Source: Aristolochia californica
Taxonomy: Eukaryota > Streptophyta > Magnoliopsida > Piperales > Aristolochiaceae
Reading direction: 5' to 3'
DNA length: 64,000 nucleotides
Assembly: GCA_029961685.1 (NCBI GenBank)
Contig: JARWKL010000012.1
Span: forward strand, 22,677,227-22,741,226
Shown: piece by piece, positions 33,479 to 45,066 of the stretch
Position numbering within the stretch: the first letter of the stretch is position 1
Layout of the letters: the number at the start of each line of letters is the position of its first letter
Position numbers and translations under genes: made by a program
The notes under the pieces: model-generated
The model's input: only the letters and a program-made list of their open reading frames with translations
The model's database searches: none
Told to the model about the DNA's origin: nothing

Positions 33479-36110
33479 TCAGAAAGCAAACTTATTGTTA
33501 GATTTGAGGACGCTAATACTGTCTGAAAGGGATCGTGTTTCTTCAATCATATCCAGCTGCTGAGTTGAGGTCGGTAGCCTCTTTCTTTACCTTGACGTTG
33601 TCAAATGTATTTCTCTGCCCAGCTTTTAAGTCTTCGATTTTAGCATCTTCAACTTGAGTGAAACCTGATGAGAACGAGTTACACTTTCTTTGCTTTGACA
33701 TGACTCTTCATTGTCTTGTTGTGTATATGGCTGGCTACCCTTTCTAGTTGATAGTTTTTCTGTGTTCTCTGTTTTCTTGTTCTATCGTTTCCTTTCTCTC
33801 TCTGTTTTCTAGTTTCCTTGGGCTCTTTTTGCATTTTTTATTAAATTCCTCAACCATTCAAAAAACGAAGTCTCTTCATTGTTCTCATTTTCATTATGCG
33901 TCAAGTATGTTCAATCAATAGTTTTATAATTTGTTATCATACTTTACATCACTATAACTGTGGCGCTTGTAAATTCCGCTAGTTATTTATGCAATAAATT
34001 TGAGCTAGAATTTTCTTTTGGTTGAATGGTTGTCATTTACCATTGCGAAAGGCTATGAATCTCACGTCTCCATTTGCTATTACTAGTGATTACATTACTG
34101 GGGCATGTGAATGTCTTGGAATTGAAAGTCTTAATAAATTTACCATAAAAAAATAATTCCAGTATTAGTGTTCTTGAATTACTCTTGTTGTTTTTCTCTC
34201 CTTATTTGCAGAACTCCACTTTTTATCTAAGAGAGATGAAAGTGTCTTCCAGAGGAAAGACATTTGTGTGCTCCCTTCCCCTTGTTATCCATCCACTTCT
34301 TTATTTTGTCAGAGATTATTTACTTTTAAATAATTTCATGCTATGTGTTATTATGCGATAAAGTGTTATATGAGAGACTTGAATGCAAATGTAGAGGGAT
34401 CAGGTTAGATGTAGTTTTCACATAAAAAATAATGGCAGATGTGCCCTAACATATGTAATTAGATATGTAATAGAAGCAGAGTGACTAAGCAGCATGGTAT
34501 TCATTTTTAAGATAAAGCAACACTCTTTATTCTGTTTTCTGTTTCTTCTCCAATTAAAGACCCATTCCCCATCTATTTGCTCTCTTTTGTCCTCTCTCTA
34601 ATGTGAACTGTAATTCCTGAAAGCAGGATGATTTTGGAAAAAAAGATATACTGGAAATCTATATCTTGGAAGTGGATCTCTGTAACATATATTGCAGTTG
34701 GTAATCCAAAATAACTTTTTTTGTTGAATTGGCACTCTCAAATAATCATTACATTGCCACTTAGTTACCCACTGTTGATGAGAAGTGACTCTTACCTTGA
34801 TGTTAGCCGGCTGATAGGAAGACATCGTTCATTGTTTAAATCATTGTTTGCACATCCAAAATGTATAACCATATCAGGTTATTTTACCTTTTTTTTCTTT
34901 TTTTTTTTCAAACTAAGCCAACCTATCAGACTGTTGTATGTTTCAATGTGAAGCAGCCATTCAGAACTTGCAGAGAAAGTCAGTGTCATTGTATGCCGCC
35001 TGAAAGTAGGAATTCCTCATTAACTTTTGTTTTTGGCGATTATGAACTAGAAAATATACAAGTGAATGAGGAGGGGAATTCCCCTTTTGGATACAGCCGT
35101 TAGTAATTCGTCCAAACTTACCCAAGGAGCTGCAGTCATCTTTTTTTTTTTTTCCCCTAAATTTATTTAGCTATGCAGTTCTTTTCTCTTGGAAATGCAG
35201 TACCTCATGCATGACACAAAACTATATTCGCAGTATTCCTTGAAAGTAAGGTGTAGAAAATTGGATAAAGTACTTGTCCAGTTATTAGTCCTATGATTTA
35301 TTTTCTTCATACTTGATGTTCTTAGGTATGAACATCGATTTCGGAATTGTATATATAAATCCAGGTATGATGATCTTCTGTTAAGTAACCCTGCAATGAT
35401 ACTGCCATTTTAGTCACCCTTTTATTGGATGATCCTGATGCTATGTGAAAGAGTGGTTGAACTGATACATCTGCTTCAATGACTAACAAGAACAAATTGC
35501 GCCAAACTCGTAAATATTATGCTACTTACAATTCCTTTCTAGTTCTAAAGGAACTGATTTCCATTAATGCACAGGTTTGTGTGATGAAAACAAAATCACG
35601 TGTCTCAAATTAGTTATACTATTATATTTATTAGTATCAAGTTGTTATCCTAGAAATTTGCAAGTATGGCATTTCAGAAGTTTGACGATCTGTCTTCGTT
35701 TTGCTAGTTTCAAGATGCTGGAACAAGCACAGCTAGGTGCACTAAACTCATTGACTCAATGGAAGGAATTCTGGAGGGAACTCAGCAGGTAAGTACTCTT
35801 TATGTATTTGAATTTTTTATTAGTTAAAAAACATGATGATCACAATTTCCAATGCTGAAATTTTGATGTAACTGAAGGTTATTTGTTACGGATGAAGTTT
35901 AAAATAGTTGAAAATATAAAATCATCTCTGCTGCCAAATTTTGGGAAATCAAAAAGATGATGCAACATCCATGTTCTTGAAAGAAAAAAAGAAGAAGAAG
36001 AAGCTGTGCTTACTGTTTCTAATCCTTCCTCAGAAATTAGAAAGGTGAAGCTTGGGCTTGAGACAGAGCAGAAAAACTGTGAAACTCTGAAGCAAAAGTA
36101 TGCTGCTCCC
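33479..36110 (+). pseudogene. Possible coiled-coil gene, scattered exon-like pieces
   Basis: Four short + strand pieces encode helical, charged sequence: near 33470-33570 (QKANLLLDLRTLILSERDRV), near 34946-35000 (QCEAAIQNLQRKSVSLYAA), 35709-35789 (QDAGTSTARCTKLIDSMEGI, ending CAGCAG then GTAAGT) and 36043-36100 (VKLGLETEQKNCETLKQKYA, preceded by an AG). The last two join in frame across a plausible intron; the others do not join cleanly, so the gene is either decayed or has exons I cannot place. From memory, a paramyosin-like coiled-coil gene lies between LEUNIG and TIFY8 in Arabidopsis, which would fit this location. Function unknown. The first piece also reads as helical on the minus strand, so its strand is uncertain. 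Confidence 0.35.
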
Positions 36111-37432
36111 TTGGCTTTTCAGATTAATTCCTATGGATCATACATAAAAGTAGCACTATGATAAGTTAAAAGTCAAAAATCCATTTCAATATTTCCATAC
36201 TATCAGTATATTTGCTCTCTCAGTGAGGTGGATTGGTGCGAAAAAGATATGTGATGGTAGCTTCAGACTTGTCTTTGGGGAGTCCAGTGCTGAGTTTTAC
36301 CACATGAAATATAATTAGAATGGGTTCCTTATTGATAGTTTTTGTATGAGAAAGGATTTGAATTTTGTCATAATTGAAAGCCCTTGTACTCAGTAGCGGC
36401 TTCATGTTTGCTCTATTGTTTCATGCCATTTCAAATTGTAACTTCTGATATGCAAGACGAGTTTGCATCATATTTTTGTATCCTAACACTTGGTCAGATA
36501 ACAGACAATGTAAACTGCCAGGAATTTAGAGCAATTTTTACTTAAAAAAGGAAACATTTAGGATCTGTTTGTAATCCATGGAAAATAATAGAATAGAAAG
36601 AAAAAAGGAGATAATAATTCTAATTTTCTTTTTTTCCAAACAGACCTTATCTGAGGCAATTATTTATCTGAGGTAAGGTTTTCTGTAACCCAATGTGTGA
36701 ATGTAAAAGAATAAACAGCCTGGGCTCTCTGGGTCGCTTTATCAGGTCTCCCATTCGGCGATTTCCCTCCCACAGGAGCAGACTCTGGTTGGGACTTGAT
36801 GGCCATGTGGGTTCTGCGCAAGGGCAATTGTGAGCCCAGAATCACCTCAACTATCTGTAGGGCCTAGATGAGAAGTACATGAGACAGGCCCATGCTACAA
36901 GCACGGTACGTGAAGAGAATCCCATCGGAGACTGCAAAATCCCATGGATCATGTTTGTACTACCCCTAACACAAGGTCGCACATCAGTTTCTCATAAACT
37001 GACGGAGACTTACGTCGGTTCGATTTTATGGTTTTCATGGACGACAAGGGTGGTTGCAGAGCCTGTGATTTAACTTGTTTCACTGATCTCTTTGATTGTC
37101 TTTTAGCTTGGGAGGGATCCTTCTGATCCGGGGAAAGAAAATGTCGGCTCTTGTGTCTATTAGCTCAATATTCAAATGAGAATCCTTCATTATCTTTTGG
37201 GACTCGAGACAAGAAGCCAACGACGATTCTTTGTTTGCATCCATATCTTATTTTGATGCAACTTACACGGTCGGCCCTGGCCTTCGGGAGCCAACAACGT
37301 TTCTGATTCCCTTCCTCAGATGCTAATCCCTTCCGGCTCCGCATTCCTAGCATTCCCTCACCGCTTACCAGTAGGAGGAAGTAGAAATTCAGAAAACAAC
37401 TAGGGTCCAAAACTGCATCGGTGGTGGTGAGC
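36111..37432. other. Spacer between coiled-coil pieces and GA3ox, no gene seen
   Basis: AT-rich to about 36650, then a GC-richer block to about 37140 with no family match. The GA3ox 3' UTR, on the minus strand, must begin below 37433. Confidence 0.35.
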
Positions 37433-38935
37433 TTAGCATGCCTTGATGCTGGTTTTATTATCGCAGCCGCCGTTACGATCATCCGTTGCTGTTTCTTCGA
37501 TGAAGCGGTCAGCAGTGGATTGGCGGAGTGCCTGGAGTCGAAGCAGAGAGAGTGACTTGTTGAAGTGCCTGGCTTTGAATTTGAGATACTCGGACCAACT
37601 CATAGAAGGGTACAAGGGACTGCTCTCCGGTCCCACCAGCTTGTCTAACGGAGAGAGCCAAACATTGCTGGGTGGACCCCAGAAGTAAGCGACGGACAGG
37701 CGGTGGCGGCTTCTGTTCACGACGGCGCGGTGTAGAACACTCTTGAAACGGCCATTTGTGAACATGTGGAGGAGATCGCCGACGTTGACAACTAGGGCCC
37801 CTCGAAGAGGAGGCACCGTCACCCATCTTTTGGTCCCTCCGTCTTCGTCGTCCCCCAGAACCTGCAGGCCGCTCGTGCTGCTTTGGTAGAGGATCGCGAA
37901 CAAGGGGGAGTCCGTGTGCTCCGCTAGCCCCATCGCCCTCTCTGGGTTGGGGCACGCTGGGTACCAGTTGAGTTGAAGCACAGAAGATGCGCCTACCATT
38001 TCCCCGCCCTGCCCTGCCCACGTTACTTCCTCCTTGCTTATCTCCAGTGAAGCCAGCATCAGCCACATGAGCCTCCGTGCCAGTTTCTTCATCTCCTTAT
38101 CGTATTCTTCCATTGCTTCACTGCATCATACAAAGATAAAAGTTCGATGAACTCAATTCAATTTGCGTCCAGAGTCGTTCTCGGATTAATCCGATCACTT
38201 TTTTTTCTTTTTCTTTTTTAATCTATTCGAGGAAGATAATGCGGCTGCACTGCACCGTGTCATTAGCTCGAGTCACAGCATGAACTGATCCTGACCCTTT
38301 TCGAAGCGTCATTTGTTTGTGACCGAGTCACTTACACGTTTTACAAAAAAGTAGCTAAAAGTACAGATATTATCTGTGAACAGGACAGCATACCATCGAT
38401 ACTAGAAGAAATCCAATAGTCTGCTAAAGTTACGTTCTTACCAAAATTGGGAACACTCCTGTGGCTGTGTCCAAAGAAGATGGGCATGTTCGGCGGGGGA
38501 GCCAGCAATGGTGAAGCCTTCAGACCATAACAGCTTGGAGAAGAAAGTAGAGATGCGGGCGATGCCATAGCCTGTCAATCCGTCGGGAGGACGCGCAGCC
38601 TTGAGCTTCTGTTGCGCAGGGAGTGCGAAAAGACGGCGGGCTTGGAACTCCACGTTGTCAAGAAGCCTCATGGGGATGCCATGATTTGTGAGTTGAAACG
38701 CCCCCCACTTTTCGCACGCTTGCCCCATGCGAGTCGCAGCGTCTGGCTGCGTGAGGTCAATAACGGGTATGGGAGACTGACCATTCAAGGACCGATCGTC
38801 TTCTCCGCCGCACGGGTAGTCTTGAAGCTGGGGCCAGGCGTGCGAATCAGGCACTTCATGCACGGTCTCGAAGTCCAAGCGAGGCTGATGGAGGTTGCCC
38901 GGATGGGCCATTATGGCCTCTGTAAGTGATGACAT
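37433..38935 (-). CDS. GA3ox: Gibberellin 3-beta-dioxygenase, two exons
   Basis: Exon 1 is 38442-38935 and exon 2 is 37433-38120. The intron uses GT (TTTTG then GTAAGA) and AG (GATGCAG). The join gives 393 residues, near the family's 350-380, with a slightly long C-terminal tail. It is a 2-oxoglutarate- and Fe(II)-dependent dioxygenase. The iron ligands are His233 and Asp235 (AEHTDSPL) and His295 (VLHRAVVN); Arg305 and Ser307 (RLS) would bind 2-oxoglutarate. GA3ox-type blocks include WGAFQLTNHGIP, KLKAARPPDGLTGYGIARIS and LLWSEGFTIAGSP. Family members turn GA9 and GA20 into bioactive GA4 and GA1, and the two-exon structure is typical. A TATA box lies about 80 bases upstream. GC content is higher than in neighbouring genes. 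No breaks are seen. Assignment to 3-oxidase rather than 2- or 20-oxidase rests on the overall sequence pattern. Confidence 0.93.
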
Positions 38936-39011
38936 GGTAACTAGAGAATTGAATGAGGTGGCTTAAAGATTCGGCTGAGCTCTCAGAATTCAGACAACTT
39001 CGGCTCTTCCA

Positions 39012-39019
39012 CTATATAT
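39012..39019 (-). promoter_or_regulatory. Putative TATA box of GA3ox
   Basis: The minus strand reads CATATATAG about 80 bases before the GA3ox ATG, which would leave a leader of about 45-55 bases. It is the only TATA-like match close to the start. Confidence 0.5.
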
Positions 39020-42000
39020 GAGAAGACAGAGAGAGAGGAGTAGGAAGTTTTAGCACAGTAGCAGCAGCAGTAGCCGCAGTTGAGAAGTAACTTGAAGCTA
39101 GTAAGCAATCACAAGCTCGCTATGAACGAGAAAGCAAACTGAAAACAGAGAAGAAGATGAAGTCGGAGGGTTAAGAGATTATATAGACCACTTGAGGTTG
39201 TAAGTGAGGGAGATAGTGATAAAGAAGGTGGGGGTGGGTGTTGGAAGGAGCTTTGTCTTAGAGTGGTGTTGGAAGGAGTGTTGAAGGATGGAGACAAGGA
39301 ATGAAATTGATAGTGTTGAGACAAGGGAAGGAACAAAAATTTAAGGACCAACTTGTCCTATTGGGGATTTTAGGTGGCTTAAGGGCAATGCTAACTCATC
39401 TATCTCACCTTGAAGAGGTCTCCTCTTCCATTCCCATGTGCCTGTGTCTTGTCGTCAAGTAGAGAAACATCCATTTCATCTATACATTCGATAGTCCGTT
39501 TTCCATTCCTTCACCATAAACCTACAAAACCCATCGTCAGTTCCATGCAAAGCGACTCAAAGTTCCTTACCCCTCTTACCTCTTATCCTCTTGTGCTTCT
39601 TCTAGGAACTGGTGAAGTTTCTCTTTGATCAATGGAAATTGACCTGATCCCAGGAGACAATAAAAGGAACAATTTCTTTATTATTAGTATTTTTTAAAGC
39701 GACTTGGTCCATGGAGCCAATTCTGGGGAAAACGTTTCTACCACTGGTCCAGAGATCAATCAATCCATAGATTCTCTAAACTATGCACGCTACCAGACAG
39801 AACTAAAGAGTCTAGATTACTAACCTTGGCTCACAAACGAAGCGGCCGTCTGATTCCTTCCCTTGTCGACCGAATCCGCTGTTTCTGTCTGTTGCTCCTT
39901 GGCGAGACTCAGGAAGAAAGATGAACGGCAAAGAAGTTGTAAAACGGGAGAAGCGTTTCCATGGGGAATGAATTCCTTCAGCGCTCCATGATTTAAAGTG
40001 CATGTTGACGTTGAAGCAGCCGGAGGTGCGCTGGCACAGATTCGATTCACGGTTCAATTTTAGGCAAATTTGAGAGAACGTTCTGTATACAGCAAATGTA
40101 CCCACAAAGAAGTTCTTACTTGCCTAATACGATTGACCCAAGAGATAAGATAACGTCTACCAAATTTATTACTTTCTTAATAGACTCGGCTGTATCAATA
40201 AGAAAAAGACCATGCCGACATTACTGCTTTGTTTCCGATACATCTTCCCTGAGATATTGACTTTCCTAAGCAACCTTGGTTTTCGTTGAAAGAGAGGTCC
40301 CTTAATAGATTCGTTTTCCTAACGAGGTAGACAAGAAACTAAATGCATTGAATTTTATTACTTGCCTTTGCTGGATTCCTTCTTCTTCTTCTTCTTCTTC
40401 TTCTTCCTCCCTTCCATACTTAGAATGCTCCCTGTTCTAAAGGTTAGAGCCCACAAGGGTATGTTTGTCGTTTGATGAAAGTGGGAAGTGGAGTTTAATC
40501 CTTTCTTGTTCCAAGGTCCTCCCTCCATATGTGGAGAAGTCTCCTTTTACCACCTTTCCCCTATGGGCAAACCGATTCTTTGTAAGATTCGCTGCTCTCA
40601 CTGTGGCTCACCTCTACCTTCTTCTGCACAACGGAAGGTACTCAGTTCCTTTGTCTCCCAATTTTTTGTTTCCCATCTCTTTCCGTGACATATTCAGTAT
40701 AAAGGGCAAACAATCTCGTCCCCAATCAATGTCCATTCTCGTTACTCTAGTTATCACCAATCCAATAGCCGGTCAACAACTTCCCCTATGATTCAGTCGT
40801 CTTCTGTTCCCAACCTTGAAATCCAGGGAGGAAAAGATTACTGTTGGATCAGAGTCCTGATAAGCATCTCCGGTTTAAGATGGAAGAGACGCAGGCACGG
40901 AGAGAAGAAGATGATTGTTGGTAGAGAAGTGATCGAGCAGCGGCTTCCCCATGAATTGGACCAGATGAGTAATGTCATTGAGGAGCCACACTCATTCTCA
41001 CTAGCTTTGGTTTCGGATTAAAGAAAATGTTTTCTTATTCTATAAAAGGTTCGACAATTCGGAGACGTATATACAGAGGACAAAGATCTTATCATACAGG
41101 AACAATGATCGGTTAGGAATCGGGATACACGTTATTCCATCAGCCACCCGAAAGCGAGGCTGAAGGTGCTGTGGTGCGCTTTTTTGTCTTCATTTTGCGT
41201 CTTTGATTGATCACAACGTGGAATAAGAGGAAAATCCTGCAATAATTTGCCAATAAGGAAAACCAATAGAAAAGCCATCCCACGACTTCTTTTCCTAAAT
41301 CATCAAAGAAAATCATTTACAGACAGATCTTGTTTGTCGAACAAATTCGTAGAGCACTCGATGAAGGACAAGACGGTGTTATCCTTATCCTACAGTAAGT
41401 ATAATTCGTCCCATTATAACTTACGAAACCATCGTGAGAGACTAGTCTCTTCGTGACACAGTTCAAAGGAAAGAACCGAACAATCATCGACATTCCCAGA
41501 GTCTGTTCTTTTTTGTCATGATTCCAGGGTCAGACGACGTGTGAGTTGAAGCGGGTTTCCCTGTTGGGTCCAAAGTCCAAACCTTTTTTCTTTTTTTTTC
41601 TGTTTTGTTCTGTATCGAGATTGCTAGGAAACAAATGTTTCATTTTCATCGTGGCAACTCTGTCAAGGATTTGAGCACTGTGCTTTGTCACGGCCGATCA
41701 TAAAAGGCGTGGCTGAAAACAGCATTAGCAGCTTCATCCATCTTTATCCATCTAAAAGCAGATACGTCTACGATAATCCAAATAATCGTCGGTCACTAGA
41801 TTCTTCTGTGATTTTACGACTTCGTGCTAAATGGTTCGAGTTAACCATCGGCACTGAACCCAGAAGCCATTTGAAAAAAAAAACCACTTTAATATATCGA
41901 TCAGAAGACTCGAAAATAAGGCTTTCAGATGAACAAAACTAGTGGGATAATCACTCATCATCATTATCAAAGCTGAAAGAGACAGACCCACTTTTGAAAA

Positions 42001-42300
42001 GAAATTCGCTGCTTAAAACTGGTAAGTCGACATAAAACGATCCGCTGTAGTTTAGTGAGAATGATTAAATGAGTAGTAGCTTAAAAGAAATCCATACCTT
42101 TCCAGTGATGTTAAAAGAGGGAGGTTACCGTTTCTCTTGGCAAAGAGACGCGACTGTACATCAAACTGCGCAGAACTGCCAAAATGAAGTTATTCCCTCT
42201 TGACCGTAATTTATAACCAAGAAATTCTGCTTTGTCCACACGGTTTGGTTTCTTACTGAGAGAAACGCCGAAAACTGGATGTCTCTTCCGTTATCGAGAC
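39020..42300. other. Unassigned spacer upstream of GA3ox
   Basis: No gene recognised. A repeated TTGGAAGGAG (near 39239 and 39269) lies in the presumed GA3ox promoter. A (CTT)n microsatellite lies near 40380-40407. Several open frames of 65-110 codons occur between 39400 and 42000, including one with a Cys pair (KIRCSHCGSPLPSS, near 40585), but none matches a family I know. The base composition is noticeably less AT-rich than the flanks. Insertion of organellar DNA or a decayed gene are both possible and neither is demonstrated. Confidence 0.3.
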
Positions 42301-42399
42301 TTTAGAAATCTGTGTTCATGGTGTCTGGTGTGATACTGGATACTCGGATGTGGAGTCCATAGAGTACCATTTCTAGCGGGTTTTCCGGTATCAATTCCT

Positions 42400-43205
42400 G
42401 CAACTCAAGATAAGATTTGAAGAGATTTGAAGATAAAAGATAAATTAGAAGATACGATTTGTAATTTGAACGGGATAAATTCCCTTATAAATATGTAATC
42501 TGATTTGTATCATTTTATTAAAGAATAAGAGTTTTATTAGAGTACCAAAGCAGAGTTTTGTTCCATCATGAGCCCAAGAAATACTTAAGCTGACTAAGAT
42601 CCTTAAGTTTGAACGACACGTGAATAAAGAATAACCTGCCTTTCACTTATGAAACCCAACAATCTTTTAAACCTATGGAAAACTTTAAAACACATTGTCT
42701 AGAAATTTGTTTCTGTATAGTGAATTGTTGAGTTTGCACACTCGGGTCTTCCCCTTTCGTCCAAAACTTGGAGGTAGGGACATATATATATCTTCATCAA
42801 GATCATCATGTAAGAACACATTGTTGACATCGAGTTGGTAAAGATGTCATCCTTGAATTAGCGTAAATACTCAATATAACACGTACATACTCTGTCAGTC
42901 ATATTGTATTGTGACAACCAAGTTACTTTACGCATCGCCTCAAATCTGGTCTTTCATGAACGAATAAAGCTCAGCAAAATTGATTGTCACTTAGTTCATG
43001 AAAAATTCAAACAAGGATGATTAAGACAACCCATATATGAACCAACGACCAAACCGCAGACTTATTCACTAAGGCGTTGAGTTTGTCCCAATTTGAGATA
43101 TTAGTCGACCAATTGGGTATTATTAACATACACTCCAACTTGAACGGGATAAAATCCCTTAACTTGATTTGTATAATTTTATTAAAGAATAAGTTTTATT
43201 AACTC
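42400..43205. mobile_element. Rearranged copia remnant with LTR-like repeats
   Basis: On the + strand 42895-43135 reads as copia RNase H and C-terminus (LYCDNQVTLRIASNLVFHER, then after a shift NDQTADLFTKALSLSQFEIL). On the minus strand 42865-42740 reads as RT ([28 protein letters not shown]). The two pol pieces thus face opposite ways. LTR-like segments with TTGAACGGGATAAA, TGATTTGTAT and TTTTATTAAAGAATAAG occur at about 42464-42540 and 43139-43200. The block is either two insertions or one element with an internal inversion. No coding capacity remains. Confidence 0.7.
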
Positions 43206-45066
43206 CCGCCTACGAATCGTCCCATAGTTATAGGGCGAGGATTTTACTGAAACAGAAAAGCATCCTGCTTGTAATACTCTGGCTTCTAAATGGTCTCATG
43301 AATGCAGAGAAGTTTCAATTCAAACTGGAAGTAAACAAATTATCTAATAATCCTTTTTGGTCGGTAACTGGGTGATAATGCACAAAAAAGCAAGGAATTT
43401 GGGCCTCTAAGTAGTAGTTAGGGCTATCGACGCAACATATTAGGAAAAAAAACTTTTAGGTTATAGATTTGAAAGCTATTAGGCCTCATAGTTACAAGAA
43501 ATATTATTTTCTTCATTTTCAAACATAAATTATTATTAATGTTAATAATTAAATGATATATTTAACATATTAAACTAATTAACTATATTTATATTAGAAG
43601 AATTTTGATAAAAAAATAATTTACTGAATGTTAAAAAAAATTAAAATTAGAATAGAAAATTAATAAATAAGCAACACATAAATTGATTTAAATATCAACA
43701 AATTACTAGCAATATTAACATAATTGATTGGGGGTATAAATTAAATTTATAAAAGTAAAAATAATTACAAATATATAAGATGGTTTACATTATTAACATG
43801 TTGTTTGAGTATAAACTTAGTTGATATGAAATTTAAATTATATTATACCAAATTAACTGCCATTATGTTCAATTAATTAAGTAATTACTATGGTATTGAT
43901 ATTAATGACTTATTTTCATAATAAACTTAGTCGATATGAAATTTAATAGGCATACATTCCAAGCTCCCTTCTTGCCCTGCAATTTTGCTGTCTCAGATCA
44001 GCAATAACAGAGCTGGATTCAGCAGCCCATGACGAAGTAGATCGTTTCTGCATGCAACCCAGTCACCGACTCCAATAGAACTCCCATGTGACAACGGTGA
44101 AGTGCAGAGAAGGACAAACTCAGCGAATGTTGAGGGGGAAGCAGATCTATAAAAAAATGAAAGTGCAGTTGAGAAGGATACGATCAACTGTATCTTCTAT
44201 CTATCTCCCCACGAAGACAGCAAAGAAAGTTTATGACAATGGTTCGTCTTTTGTAGAAATTGTGATACGAGAGGATTTTGTTCCTTGCTGCACATCTGCT
44301 ACAGAAGAGAGTTTCAAAGGGTCCTTGCTACCTCCAAACCATGGCAATAACTTCATTTGTTGAGGGACCATGGGACAACTTGGTTTTGTGAAAAGAAGCC
44401 ACAAAGATATACATGGCATCCATTTCCAGATGACCAGAACCTCTCTCATGCTTCTCATGTGTTTAGACTCGAGAAGATTCATTGTAGCACTAACAGAAAT
44501 TACCTCATCATCTCTGAGATGTCCTCCTAAGACCAAGGTTTCAACTGTTATCGGATGTAACCTGCGCAACTAGAACTTTATTACCTTGGGAATGAGAGTA
44601 GATCAAAGGATAGTTCAGGCATAAGCATCGCATTTTGTATCAATTTCGTACATATATCTCTTACTGTGATTAATGAACTGTTCCGACCATTTCACCCGCA
44701 GTGCAGGTAGGCCGCCATAAGGTCTGAGTGCAGCAGCCAATCATGTGGATACAGGCAACTGATTTAGAAAATGTGTTAATTCATTTATATCACATTGCAC
44801 CAGTACTTGGCATCTGCATTTTCAGGTTTTGGGATATTTGTTAAACATAGTGCAGCCATCTCAACTCTAACACTTCCCAGTTACTGAAATGATGAAAGCC
44901 TATCAAGTTATGTATAAGATAAAACCCGGGGGCACAACTGAAAGAAGGGTTTTCGAGATAGAGAAACAAAAAATCATGAGAATTCAAATTACAAGATTTA
45001 AAACCAAAATCATATCTTTACTTAAATCGACAACAGGATCAGAGGTCGAGAGACCCACGGCCTCTA
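43206..45066. other. AT-rich spacer and TIFY8 3' flank
   Basis: 43490-43950 is extremely AT-rich with no features. 43990-44575 is GC-richer and has overlapping open frames on both strands (minus-strand example VETLVLGGHLRDDEVISVSA) that I cannot assign. 44580-45066 would contain the TIFY8 3' UTR on the minus strand. Confidence 0.35.

Noticed and set aside
37509..38066. 185-codon minus-strand frame within GA3ox exon 2
   Set aside because: It is a shifted frame of the dioxygenase exon; the catalytic motifs and splice phase support the other frame.
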